DNA from: Aeromonas rivipollensis | GTDB taxonomy: Bacteria > Pseudomonadota > Gammaproteobacteria > Enterobacterales > Aeromonadaceae | Length of the DNA stretch: 64,000 nucleotides | Direction: 5' to 3' | Assembly: GCF_037811135.1 (NCBI RefSeq) | Contig: NZ_CP149130.1 | Coordinates: 3,766,001 to 3,830,000, forward strand | Part shown: in pieces, positions 8,569 to 16,016 of the stretch | How positions within the stretch are numbered: the stretch's first letter is position 1 | Layout of the letters: every line of letters starts with the position of its first letter | Made by a program: the position numbers and the translations under genes | Notes under the pieces: model-generated | Told to the model about the DNA's origin: nothing | Seen by the model: only the letters and a program-made list of their open reading frames with translations | The model's database searches: none

Positions 8569-8690
8569 CATCGGCGACCGGGGTCTGGACAACGGCGTGG
8601 TGGAGTACAAGTGCCGCCGCACCGGCGAGAAGCAGGAAGTGGCGATCAGCGAGATCGTTGCCATGCTCAAGGCCAAGCTGGGCCGCTAAT
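8569..8690 (+). repeat. Direct repeat, right copy (non-coding remnant of proS 3' end)
   Basis: Perfect 122-bp copy of 7341-7462. It has no start codon and is not fused to any upstream frame, so it is not translated as ProS. It is followed at once by a different sequence and a strong terminator, probably the original proS terminator. Confidence 0.97.
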
Positions 8691-8704
8691 TCCGCCCCTT
8701 GCCA

Positions 8705-8740
8705 CCATAAAAAAGCGCGCCTGATGGCGCGCTTTTTGTT
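8705..8740. terminator. Bidirectional terminator, probably the ancestral proS terminator
   Basis: AAAAAAGCGCGCC and GGCGCGCTTTTT form a long stem with A-run before and T-run after. It also ends the leftward SDR gene, whose stop is 44 bp away. Confidence 0.85.
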
Positions 8741-8783
8741 TCTGCTTTCGTGAACGACGGGAGCAGGATGGCAGAACACCGCC

Positions 8784-9464
8784 TCAGGCGTTGCGACCGA
8801 TAAAGAGATCGGTCACGTGGCAGCTGCTTCTCGCCTCCAGTGCATCCAGCATGTAGGCCGCCGCGTCTTCCGGAGTCATGAAGCTGCTCGGGTCCACATG
8901 ATCCGAGTTGTCCCAGAATTCGCTGCGGATGCCGCTCGGGTAGAGGTTCACCAGCCGCAGGGGCGAGCCCTTGAGCTCGGCCCGCAGGGACTCCAGAAAG
9001 CCGCGCATCCCCCATTTGGAGGCGCAGTAGAGGCTCTCGTTGGCCTTGCCGGTCTGGGCAGCGGAGGAGAGCACATTGGCCAGCACCCCGCCTTGTTCGC
9101 CGATGAGGCGCACCGTCTGCTGGGCCACCAGTATGGTAGAGACGAGATTGCTCTCCACCACCCGGCGCACCTGCTCGGCGGTGTAGACACCGACAGGGCC
9201 GAATTCCCCGACGCCGGCGCAATGGATCACAAGGGAAGGCAAGCCGCCCCAGGCCACGGCGGCACCGAAGGCCATATCCACCTCTTCGTGGTGCGCCAGA
9301 TCGGCGGCGATGCCGACCACGGCGCTGCCGAGCCGCTGCTCCTGCTCCTGCAACTTGTGATAACGGCGCCCCATCATGGAGACGCTATGACCGCGCTCAA
9401 CCAGTCCGATTGTCAGAGCGCGCCCAAGGCCGGAGCCCGCGCCAGTCACTATGATATGGCCCAT
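8784..9464 (-). CDS. Short-chain dehydrogenase/reductase
   Basis: 226 residues of a classical SDR. The dinucleotide-binding TGxxxGxG motif is TGAGSGLG at residues 7-14, followed by the R-R that favours NADP(H), the NAG-like HCAGVG, the catalytic Ser (LSSAAQ) and YCASK (Tyr-x-x-x-Lys). It is a soluble NAD(P)-dependent oxidoreductase of unknown substrate. It stands alone, convergent with the proS region. Start ATG has a GAGGAGAG ribosome site. Confidence 0.9.
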   Translation of the reverse strand: MGHIIVTGAGSGLGRALTIGLVERGHSVSMMGRRYHKLQEQEQRLGSAVVGIAADLAHHEEVDMAFGAAVAWGGLPSLVIHCAGVGEFGPVGVYTAEQVRRVVESNLVSTILVAQQTVRLIGEQGGVLANVLSSAAQTGKANESLYCASKWGMRGFLESLRAELKGSPLRLVNLYPSGIRSEFWDNSDHVDPSSFMTPEDAAAYMLDALEARSSCHVTDLFIGRNA

Positions 9465-9529
9465 TATCTCTCCTCCTCACCCTTGCCCGTCAAACACGCC
9501 CGGGGGGCGCATAGCCACCCTTCGTCAGA

Positions 9530-10159
9530 TTAGAAGGTGAATTCGCCACCGATGAACCAGCCGTCGATGGTCTGGTCGACGCGGTCGAAGTCCAACTCGG
9601 CTTCACGCCAGCCGGCACGGATCTTGAGCGGCACTGTGGAGAACTTGTAGGAACCACCCAGGCGGTAGTCATAGTTGTCGGCATCCTGCACCCGCAGATC
9701 ACCAAAGGCGGCAAAGCCGGTACCCGGGATGCGCACTTCACCACCGGTGTAGGCCATCAGCACATCCTTGTCGTAGGAGTAGTGCTGGGTGTTGAAATCG
9801 CCATCGTAGCGACGACCGGTCAGACCCAGATCGAGCTGGAACAGGTCGTTGTTCATCAGGCGGTAGTAGAGGCTCAGATCATAGGCCAGCAGATCGTTGC
9901 TGAAGGAACCGCCGCTGGTGCTGAAATCGGACATCTCGAACTTGGCGTTCGGCAGCAGGAAGATGCCGTGCTCCAGCTGCAGGTAGCCGCTCCAGTTGTA
10001 GTTGTCGTCGTAGCTGCCATCGGCACCGACGCCGCTGACCTGGCCGCTCCCCTGGGAGTTCCACATATCGGCACCCGCCGCGAAACGCCAGTCATCGGCG
10101 GCCATGGCTGCATGGCTGAACAGGGCAATCAGGCTGCCGGCAATCAGGGTCTTCTTCAT
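9530..10159 (-). CDS. Outer-membrane beta-barrel protein, TIGR04219-like
   Basis: 209 residues with a signal peptide (MKKTLIAGSLIALFSHAAMA, cut before ADD). The mature part is rich in alternating aromatic strands and ends in EFTF, a C-terminal Phe typical of barrels inserted by the Bam complex. Segments such as WRFAAGADMWNSQGSG and the closing WFIGGEFTF match the TIGR04219 family as I know it. Function unknown; a small porin-like or structural barrel is likely. Single gene, no obvious operon partner. Confidence 0.82.
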   Translation of the reverse strand: MKKTLIAGSLIALFSHAAMAADDWRFAAGADMWNSQGSGQVSGVGADGSYDDNYNWSGYLQLEHGIFLLPNAKFEMSDFSTSGGSFSNDLLAYDLSLYYRLMNNDLFQLDLGLTGRRYDGDFNTQHYSYDKDVLMAYTGGEVRIPGTGFAAFGDLRVQDADNYDYRLGGSYKFSTVPLKIRAGWREAELDFDRVDQTIDGWFIGGEFTF

Positions 10160-10251
10160 TACATAGCTCCATTATGGACTGGAAAGACCATCATTTTACC
10201 CGGTGAGCAAGGAATACCTAGAGTAAAAAGCTGAACAAGCGTCCATTAATG

Positions 10252-10692
10252 TCAGTGCTGCATGCCCTTCATCGGCTCGACCGGCTTCACCGGCAGACTC
10301 AGGCTCAGGGTTTGGCCATCGTCCAGGGTCAGGGTCAGGGGGAAGGGCCTCTCCTCCGAGAGATCCCGCACCTCGAACAGCATGATGTGGAGGCTGCCGG
10401 GTTTGAGGACGCCTTCCCCCCTGGCCGGGATTTCTATGCTCTCCACCTGGCGCATCTTCATGACGCCGTTCTCGTGCAGATGGGTGTGCAGCTCGGCACG
10501 GCCCGCGTCAGGGGAGGCCACCGCAGTCAGGGCCACCGGTTTGTCCGCATCATTCTTGAGCACCATGAAGGCCGCCGTGTTGGGCGAACCCGGGGGGAGC
10601 AGGCGCACATAACCGTCGACGGCCTCGACCTTGGCCAGTGCGGGGGCGACCAGGAGCAGGGCAAGGCTTGAATAAAACGCACGTTTAAACAT
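10252..10692 (-). CDS. PCu(A)C-type periplasmic copper chaperone
   Basis: 146 residues with a signal peptide cut near ALAKVEA. The copper-binding pattern of the family is present: HTHLHENGVMKMR, with the His and Met ligands, then LKPGSLHIMLF with the H-x-M pair about 20 residues later. A His/Met-rich end (EPMKGMQH) follows. PCu(A)C proteins bind Cu(I) and deliver it to the CuA site of cytochrome oxidases. No Sco gene is adjacent, so it is a lone copy here. Confidence 0.92.
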   Translation of the reverse strand: MFKRAFYSSLALLLVAPALAKVEAVDGYVRLLPPGSPNTAAFMVLKNDADKPVALTAVASPDAGRAELHTHLHENGVMKMRQVESIEIPARGEGVLKPGSLHIMLFEVRDLSEERPFPLTLTLDDGQTLSLSLPVKPVEPMKGMQH

Positions 10693-10781
10693 GGTTGAAA
10701 TCCTTTTATGATGTTGTTAAACGAAGCAAAGCTTACCCCTGTGGCAAGCTTTTGGCAGCCCCCGAACACAAGGATTCAGAC

Positions 10782-11537
10782 ATGGCCCTCACAATTCTGG
10801 CCGAGCAGCAGGATGGCTTGCTCCTCCTGACCCTCAACCGGCCGGACAAGCGCAATGCCCTCAACACCGAGATGTACCTGGCCCTCACCGAGGCCTTTCG
10901 GCAGGCCGCCCTGGACGAGAGCGTGCATGTGGTGTTGCTGCAAGGGCAGCAGGAGTGCTTCACCGCGGGCAATGATCTCGCGGACTTCATGGGCAAGAGC
11001 TGCCTGGAAGCGGATGACCCCATCTTGCAGTTCCTCCACACCCTGGCCGACTTCCCCAAACCGGTGATCGCCGCCGTGGGCGGCCCGGCGGTGGGCATAG
11101 GCACCACCCTGCTGCTGCACTGCGATCTGGTCTATCTGGGGGAGAACGCCCGGCTGCAACTGCCCTTCGTCGAGCTGGGGCTGGTGCCGGAATTTGCCTC
11201 AAGCCTCTTGCTGCCCCGCGCCGTGGGCCACCTGAAGGCGGCGGAGCTGCTGTTGCTGGCCGAGGCCATAGACGCCGGGGAGGCGCTGCGGCTCGGGCTG
11301 GCCAACCGGGTGCTGGCGGTGGAGGAGCTGCTCCCCTTCGCCCGGGCCCAGGGAGTGAAGCTCGCGGCCAAGCCGCCCAAGGCACTGCAAAAGAGCAAGG
11401 CGCTGCTCAAGCAGGAGCTCAGGCAGGCGGTGCATTTCGTCATCGATCTGGAGGCCCGCGCCTTCTCCCTCGCCCTGCAAGGGGAGGAAGCCCAGAGCCG
11501 CATCGCACGGCGGCTCGGGCGCACAACCGCTAGTTGA
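10782..11537 (+). CDS. Enoyl-CoA hydratase/isomerase family protein
   Basis: 251 residues from the ATG at 10782, preferred over upstream in-frame ATGs because of the AAGGA ribosome site and family alignment. The crotonase fold is clear: LNRPDKRNALN near the N-terminus, the first oxyanion-hole segment CFTAGNDLADF, and the second AVGGPAVGIGTTLLLHCDLVY. The residues at the two usual catalytic glutamate positions are in the ELGLVPE region (one Glu visible). Substrate unknown: hydratase or isomerase of beta-oxidation type. It overlaps the convergent gene to its right by 8 bp. Confidence 0.9.
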   Translation: MALTILAEQQDGLLLLTLNRPDKRNALNTEMYLALTEAFRQAALDESVHVVLLQGQQECFTAGNDLADFMGKSCLEADDPILQFLHTLADFPKPVIAAVGGPAVGIGTTLLLHCDLVYLGENARLQLPFVELGLVPEFASSLLLPRAVGHLKAAELLLLAEAIDAGEALRLGLANRVLAVEELLPFARAQGVKLAAKPPKALQKSKALLKQELRQAVHFVIDLEARAFSLALQGEEAQSRIARRLGRTTAS

Positions 11538-11958
11538 GGCGAAAGCGGCCTATCAACTCGCAGCCCTGCACCTTGTCCTGCACCTGGATCAGCCTGGCGA
11601 TCTCGGGGTTGGGGTGGCGCTTCAAGAAGGAGAGCAGGGCGGCGCGGCAGCAGCCCAGCTCGCTGATGAGGGACTCGCACTCCCGGTTCGGACACTGGGG
11701 CACCAGGGCGGTGACCAGCTCGGAGGCGAGCTTGAGGTAGCGCAGCTCATAGGCGGGCTCCTCCATGGCACGCCAGAAGTCGGCCATACGGTGACAGGTG
11801 GCGACCCGCATGCTGGCCAGTTCGTCCAGATCCCCGGACGCCAGCTCATACACCTCACCCAGGGCCTGCTGATAGAGGCAGATGGCCGTGCCCAGTGCCC
11901 CCTTGCCAAGGGCATTCTCCGCCTCCAGCATGTAACGCTGCCAGTTCTGATTCGTCAT
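11530..11958 (-). CDS. Conserved hypothetical protein, DUF2753-like, helical repeat
   Basis: 142 residues starting MTNQNWQRYM at 11958, chosen over longer starts because of the GAGAGGAC ribosome site. The sequence is all helical with a TPR-like opening (AENALGKGALGTAICLYQQALGEVYEL) and four cysteines (ATCHRM, PQCPNRECES, GCCRAALL). It resembles the DUF2753 family of Vibrio relatives; I am not certain of the family. No function known. Cytoplasmic; its 3' end overlaps the enoyl-CoA hydratase gene. Confidence 0.75.
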   Translation of the reverse strand: MTNQNWQRYMLEAENALGKGALGTAICLYQQALGEVYELASGDLDELASMRVATCHRMADFWRAMEEPAYELRYLKLASELVTALVPQCPNRECESLISELGCCRAALLSFLKRHPNPEIARLIQVQDKVQGCELIGRFRLN

Positions 11959-12122
11959 TGTCCTCTCTCCTGCCGATACGAGTGGAGCCTGTATCATGGC
12001 TAATCGAGAATAAATATCAACCAGACCCTTTGTGCAGGTTTTGACCAACCCCTCCCCCTGCGCCTTGGCATCGCCCTCCCCATCCCTTACCATCCAGCTT
12101 CTTCTGTCGGGAGCCCTTCCTC

Positions 12123-12200
12123 ATGCAACGACCCCGTTTACCCCAGGCGCTGGGCTGCTCCACCCTGTGCGTGCCCCGCCTGCTGGTCTGGATCTATTAG
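12123..12200 (+). CDS. Possible 25-codon leader ORF before the acetyltransferase gene
   Basis: ATG at 12123 gives a 25-residue frame (MQRPRLPQALG... ending WIY) that stops 51 bp before the acetyltransferase start. A GGGAG lies about ten bases upstream. Some chloramphenicol-resistance genes are controlled by leader peptides, which is the only reason to note it. It may be a chance frame. Confidence 0.25.
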   Translation: MQRPRLPQALGCSTLCVPRLLVWIY

Positions 12201-12251
12201 CTGCGCCAATCCGCACATCCAATACCGATCCATTCAACGAGGAACACAGCC

Positions 12252-12917
12252 ATGCCCATCTGCCAACATTGGTCGCAGGTCGAGTACCTGCACCTGACGG
12301 TGACCAATCCCAACATCTGCCTCAAGGGGCGACACAGCTACTACTCTGGCGCCTGGGACGGCCCCTTCGAAGAGGAAGCCGTGCGCTATTTGTACGGCGA
12401 CAGCTTCAGCCGCAGCCCGGAGACCGGCTGGGAGCCGCTCTGGCACATCGACCGGCTCCATCTCGGCGACTACGTGCAGATAGCCGCCGGGGTGAAGATC
12501 ATCATGGGGGGCAACCACACCCACAACACCGACTTCATCAGCACCTATCCGTTCGCCGAGATGGCGGCGCTCAAGCGCAGCTACAGACCCGCGGGCGATA
12601 CCCGCATCGGCAATGACGTCTGGATCGGCATGGAAGCCATGATCATGCCGGGTGTCACCATAGGGAATGGCGCCATCATAGCTGCCCGGGCCCTGGTCAA
12701 TCAGGATGTGCCGCCCTATGCCATGGTGGCGGGTACCCCGGCCAGGGTGGTGCGGATGCGCTTTGGCGAAAACGAGATTGCCCGGCTGCAGGCGATCGCC
12801 TGGTGGGATTGGCCGGATGACAAGGTGCAGGCCCTGCTGCCGCTGATCCAGCAAGGAGAGGTGGCCCTGCTGGAACAGGCCGCCGCCCGCTGGCAAGGTG
12901 CCAGTCAGGGATTGTGA
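12252..12917 (+). CDS. CatB-related xenobiotic O-acetyltransferase
   Basis: 221 residues of the left-handed beta-helix acyltransferase family. NPNICLKGRHSYYSG, AVRYLYGD, VKIIMGGNHTHN with the catalytic His, then hexapeptide repeats (DTRIGNDVWIGMEAMIMPGVTIGNGAIIAA) and the closing WWDWPDDK are all characteristic of CatB/XAT enzymes. These trimeric enzymes acetylate chloramphenicol or related hydroxylated compounds with acetyl-CoA. It is flanked by core genes, so it looks resident rather than newly acquired. Whether it gives resistance cannot be told from sequence. Confidence 0.9.
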   Translation: MPICQHWSQVEYLHLTVTNPNICLKGRHSYYSGAWDGPFEEEAVRYLYGDSFSRSPETGWEPLWHIDRLHLGDYVQIAAGVKIIMGGNHTHNTDFISTYPFAEMAALKRSYRPAGDTRIGNDVWIGMEAMIMPGVTIGNGAIIAARALVNQDVPPYAMVAGTPARVVRMRFGENEIARLQAIAWWDWPDDKVQALLPLIQQGEVALLEQAAARWQGASQGL

Positions 12918-12920
12918 CGA

Positions 12921-12942
12921 GGGGGCGCCTGGGCGCCCCTTC
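12921..12942 (+). terminator. Terminator of the acetyltransferase gene
   Basis: GGGGCGCC and GGCGCCCC form an eight-pair stem right after the stop; the T run is short. Confidence 0.6.
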
Positions 12943-12953
12943 CTGATCCCGCG

Positions 12954-13661
12954 TCAGCTGCCGCTGCGTGGCGGGTTGAGGCGACACTGCTTGCCGGGAT
13001 AGCCAGGCAAGGCACTGGCCTTGCTATTGCAGGCCAGGCGCTTGGCCTCGGCGAGGCGATCCGCCAGATTGGCGGCATTGACCGGCTGCCAGGCCATCTG
13101 CTGACCGAGCCAGCTGGCCCAGGCGAACTCGACGAAGTAGACCTGATCCTGCTTGCTGAAGTAGCCCGCATCCTGCAGCAGGCCCGCCAGGGTACGGTAG
13201 GGATAATCCGGCAGCTCGCCGATATGGCCGGGCAGCTGTTCCGGGGTGAGCGGCTGGCCCCGCTCATCCTTGAGCCAGGCCCAGTGATTGTTCTGCATCT
13301 GGCTCCAGAAGCTGGCCCTGTCCTGCAAGCGAGCGATCACCTTGACCCTCACCGTCTTCACCCCCTGTTGCCACAGCGCCTTGGTCAGGTGATGCCTGTC
13401 CACCAGCCAGTAGCCGCCATCGGGGGCTATGACCACGGGTATCTCTTTCTTTTTCATCAGCTTGTCGAGTTGCTTCTCGCTCTTGTCCGCCAGTTCAGCC
13501 ACTGTGGTGTCGACCTGCAACTGCCCCACCCCGCCCTGAGTCGGATGCAGTTGATCTATGCTCACCTCGCACCAGCTCCCCACCTGGCTGCCCTTCTCGC
13601 AAGGGACCAGTGCCCAGGCACCCTGGCTCAGCACACAGGCCAATAAGATCCATACTCTCAT
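12954..13661 (-). CDS. Secreted ParB-like nuclease-fold protein
   Basis: 235 residues with a clear signal peptide (MRVWILLACVLSQGAWA). The mature part has a ParB/sulfiredoxin-like domain: the ISIDQLHPTQ-like strand (EVSIDQLHPTQGGVG), then PVVIAPDGGYWLVDRHHLTKAL, which matches the substrate-pocket pattern of the ParBc_2 family. It is not a chromosome-partition protein: no helix-turn-helix and an export signal. Six cysteines fit a periplasmic location with disulfides. Biochemical function unknown. Single gene, divergent from mppA. Confidence 0.82.
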   Translation of the reverse strand: MRVWILLACVLSQGAWALVPCEKGSQVGSWCEVSIDQLHPTQGGVGQLQVDTTVAELADKSEKQLDKLMKKKEIPVVIAPDGGYWLVDRHHLTKALWQQGVKTVRVKVIARLQDRASFWSQMQNNHWAWLKDERGQPLTPEQLPGHIGELPDYPYRTLAGLLQDAGYFSKQDQVYFVEFAWASWLGQQMAWQPVNAANLADRLAEAKRLACNSKASALPGYPGKQCRLNPPRSGS

Positions 13662-13717
13662 CGTTTACTCCTCTTGCCCGCGCTCAGGGCGGGTGCACAT
13701 AGGGTTGCAGCCCCGGA

Positions 13718-13723
13718 TATAAT
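13718..13723 (+). promoter_or_regulatory. Perfect -10 box (TATAAT) for the mppA unit
   Basis: TATAAT stands 40 bp before the leader ORF. No strong -35 is seen 17 bp upstream (GCACAT), so an activator may be needed. Confidence 0.5.
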
Positions 13724-13762
13724 GGGACTCACTCTGGCGGTCTGACCAGCAAAGGGGATATC

Positions 13763-13825
13763 ATGATTCCCCGTCTGCCGGCGATGAATTCTCGCCGAGT
13801 TTTCTCCTCGCTTCACACAATTTGA
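13763..13825 (+). CDS. Candidate 20-codon leader ORF directly upstream of mppA
   Basis: ATG at 13763 opens a 20-residue frame (MIPRLPAMNSRRVFSS...). An AAAGGGG ribosome site lies five to six bases upstream, better than that of most genes here. The stop codon overlaps the mppA ribosome site (TGAAGGA) and ends 10 bp before the mppA ATG. This is the geometry of translational coupling or leader control. Confidence 0.4.
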   Translation: MIPRLPAMNSRRVFSSLHTI

Positions 13826-13835
13826 AGGATTCGCC

Positions 13836-15440
13836 ATGAAAGGATGGAGCCCCCTGCTGGCCCTGCTGGGCTGTGTCTGTGTCCAGGCCGCCGACGTGCC
13901 GGCTGGCACCCAACTCGCCGCCGAACAGGCCGTCGTGCGTCATCTCAAGGACGAACCGACCAGCCTGAGCCCCCTCAAACTGGTCGGCCTGCCCGAACTG
14001 CAGGTATTGCGGGATCTCTATGAGGGGCTCTTGACCCAGGGGGCGGACGGCAAGGTACTACCCGGTGTGGCCGCGAGCTGGGAGAGCAAGGACAACCGGC
14101 AGTTCACCTTCCATCTGCGGCCGGATGCCCGCTGGTCCAACGGGGATCCGGTGCGCGCCAGCGACTTCGTCTACGGTTGGCGCAAGCTGGTGGACCCCAA
14201 AGAGGCGGCCACCTTCGCCTGGTTTGCCCAGCTGGCCCACTTCGACAAGGTGGACGAGATAGTCGAGGGCAAGCTGCCTCCCGAGGCGCTCGGGGTGCAA
14301 GCCCTGGATGAGCACACCCTGCAGGTGACCCTCTCACAGCCGGTGCCCTACTTCCTGAGCCTGCTGACCCATCCCAGCCTCTCCCCCCTGCACAGGGCCA
14401 GCATGGAGCAATATGGCAACCAGTGGACCCAGCCGGGCAAGCTGGTTGGCAACGGCGCCTTCGTCCTGAGCCACAGGGTGGTGAACGAGAAGCTGGAGTT
14501 GACCCCCAACCCCTATTACTGGGATCGCGCCCATACGGTACTGACCAAGGTCACCTTCGTCCCCATCAATCAGGAGAGTGCCGCCACCAACCGCTATCTG
14601 GCGGGGGATCTGCACATCACCGAATCCTTCCCCAAGGAGCAGTACCACAAGCTGATGAAGCAGATCCCGGGGGAGGTTTATACCCCGGAGCAGCTTGGCA
14701 CCTATTACTACGCCTTCAACACCCAGCGGGCTCCCCTGAACGACGTGCGGGTGCGTCAGGCGCTCTCCTACACCATCGATCGAGCGCTCATCGCCGACAA
14801 GGTGCTGGGCACCGGGGAAAAACCCGCCTATCACTTCACCCCGGACGTGACCGCCGGCTTCGTCCCCAAGCCCAACCTGCTCTCCACCAGCAGCCAGCAG
14901 GCGCTGGACGAGAAGGCCAGGGCGCTGCTGACAGAGGCGGGCTATGGTCCAGGCAACCCCCTCAAGCTCACCCTGCTCTACAACACGGCTGAAATTCACA
15001 AGAAGATGGCGCTGGCCATCGCCAACCTGTGGAAGCAGAAGCTGGGGGCCCGGGTCGAGCTCACCAATCAGGAGTGGAAAACCTACCTCGACAGCCGCCA
15101 GAGCGGCCAGTTCGAGGTGATCCGCTCCTCCTGGGTCGCCGATTACAACGACCCTTCCGCCTTCCTCGGTCTGTGGGGATCCCACCACAGCGGCAACATG
15201 GCCCGCTTCGCCAACCCCGGTTACGACGCCCTGCTGACCCGGGCGGCCAGCAGCCAGGATCCCGCCGAGCGGGCACGCCTGTTCGACGAGGCCGAGGCCA
15301 TCTTGCAGGAGGAGGCGCCCATCGCTCCCATCTACCAGTACACCAACGCCCGTCTGATCAAGCCCTGGCTCAAGGGCTATCCCATCAACAACCCGGAAGA
15401 CGTGGCCTACAGCCGCCAGCTCTACCTCGTCAAGCACTGA
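13836..15440 (+). CDS. mppA: Periplasmic murein tripeptide / oligopeptide binding protein
   Basis: 534 residues of the OppA/MppA family with a signal peptide ending VQAADVPAG. It is closer to E. coli MppA than to OppA: the LVRHIKDEP-like start (VVRHLKDEPTSLSP), VPINQESAATNRYLAGDLHITESFPK, VLGTGEKPAYHFTPDVTAGF and the very end KPWLKGYPINNPEDVAYSR. MppA captures L-Ala-D-Glu-mDap during peptidoglycan recycling and uses the Opp permease. No permease gene is nearby, as expected for MppA. It is followed by its own terminator. Confidence 0.92.
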   Translation: MKGWSPLLALLGCVCVQAADVPAGTQLAAEQAVVRHLKDEPTSLSPLKLVGLPELQVLRDLYEGLLTQGADGKVLPGVAASWESKDNRQFTFHLRPDARWSNGDPVRASDFVYGWRKLVDPKEAATFAWFAQLAHFDKVDEIVEGKLPPEALGVQALDEHTLQVTLSQPVPYFLSLLTHPSLSPLHRASMEQYGNQWTQPGKLVGNGAFVLSHRVVNEKLELTPNPYYWDRAHTVLTKVTFVPINQESAATNRYLAGDLHITESFPKEQYHKLMKQIPGEVYTPEQLGTYYYAFNTQRAPLNDVRVRQALSYTIDRALIADKVLGTGEKPAYHFTPDVTAGFVPKPNLLSTSSQQALDEKARALLTEAGYGPGNPLKLTLLYNTAEIHKKMALAIANLWKQKLGARVELTNQEWKTYLDSRQSGQFEVIRSSWVADYNDPSAFLGLWGSHHSGNMARFANPGYDALLTRAASSQDPAERARLFDEAEAILQEEAPIAPIYQYTNARLIKPWLKGYPINNPEDVAYSRQLYLVKH

Positions 15441-15446
15441 TCCCTC

Positions 15447-15474
15447 GGGGGCCAGCCCGGCTGGCCCCCTCTTC
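15447..15474 (+). terminator. Terminator of mppA
   Basis: GGGGGCCAG and CTGGCCCCC form a nine-pair stem followed by TCTTC. Confidence 0.7.
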
Positions 15475-15549
15475 GCACTGTACCCATTCAAGTTCCCGGC
15501 ATAAAATGCCGCCTCTCTTCGTCCATCAGTCCGTCAGATAGATCTCCCT

Positions 15550-15849
15550 ATGCGTTGTCTGCTCCTGCTTGCCCTGTTGTTTGCCCTCCCCGCCAAGGCC
15601 GCCGATGAAAGCCAATGCCGCCAGGCCTTCCTCGAATGGATGCTGAGCCAGCAGAAGCAGTTCAGCGATCGCAAGGCCAGCAAGATGGAGCGCCGCAATG
15701 CCGAGCGGGCCATCGATCAGGCCCGTGACGAGTTCGCCAAGCAGGAGAGCTTCTGCCAGGCCATGGCCTGGGTCTCCCGCGATCAGAGCCAGGATCCCCG
15801 CTTCAAGCCCCGGACGGGGGAGATCCACGACTTCACCCCCCGCAGTTGA
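15550..15849 (+). CDS. Small exported protein of unknown function
   Basis: 99 residues with a signal peptide (MRCLLLLALLFALPAKA, cut before ADE). The 82-residue mature part is charged and helical (QQKQFSDRKASKMERRNAERAIDQ..., split here for length) with two cysteines that could pair in the periplasm. It ends in a Pro/Arg-rich tail. I do not recognise a family. It lies alone between mppA and a chemoreceptor. The signal peptide and codon use support a real gene. Confidence 0.7.
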   Translation: MRCLLLLALLFALPAKAADESQCRQAFLEWMLSQQKQFSDRKASKMERRNAERAIDQARDEFAKQESFCQAMAWVSRDQSQDPRFKPRTGEIHDFTPRS

Positions 15850-16016
15850 CCCCGCCCTGAAGTCGCCCTTCATCTACTACTTTTTTCAGTCGTCATAGTG
15901 TTGGTTTATTGACCCAAGCCAAGATGGCCACTTGGGTCGTCCCTACAATGAAGCCGTAACAACAACACACAATAAAAACAAACTTATCAGTTACTTGGCT
16001 CATTCAGGATGCGCAC

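Larger units (their letters stand above)
7463..8690 (+). mobile_element. 1,228-bp exonuclease unit bounded by duplicated proS 3' ends
   Basis: The unit runs from just after the functional proS end to the end of the second copy of that sequence. It holds a terminator hairpin (7496), one gene for a DEDDh exonuclease (7657-8286), about 280 bp of AT-rich DNA with no gene, and the 122-bp repeat. Base composition is plainly lower in GC than proS and the genes beyond. The layout, a duplicated 3' end of a conserved gene on each side of foreign DNA, is that of a site-specific integrative element, but no integrase, transposase or terminal inverted repeat is present. Mobility is inference; the repeat structure is directly seen. 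Confidence 0.6.

Noticed and set aside
7463..8690. Insertion sequence or integron cassette as explanation of the exonuclease unit
   Set aside because: No transposase, terminal inverted repeats, short target duplication, integrase or attC-like hairpin pair was found; the long proS-tail repeat fits neither.
8487..8753. ORF over the right proS repeat
   Set aside because: It reads the proS tail in the wrong frame after AT-rich DNA and is not a plausible protein.
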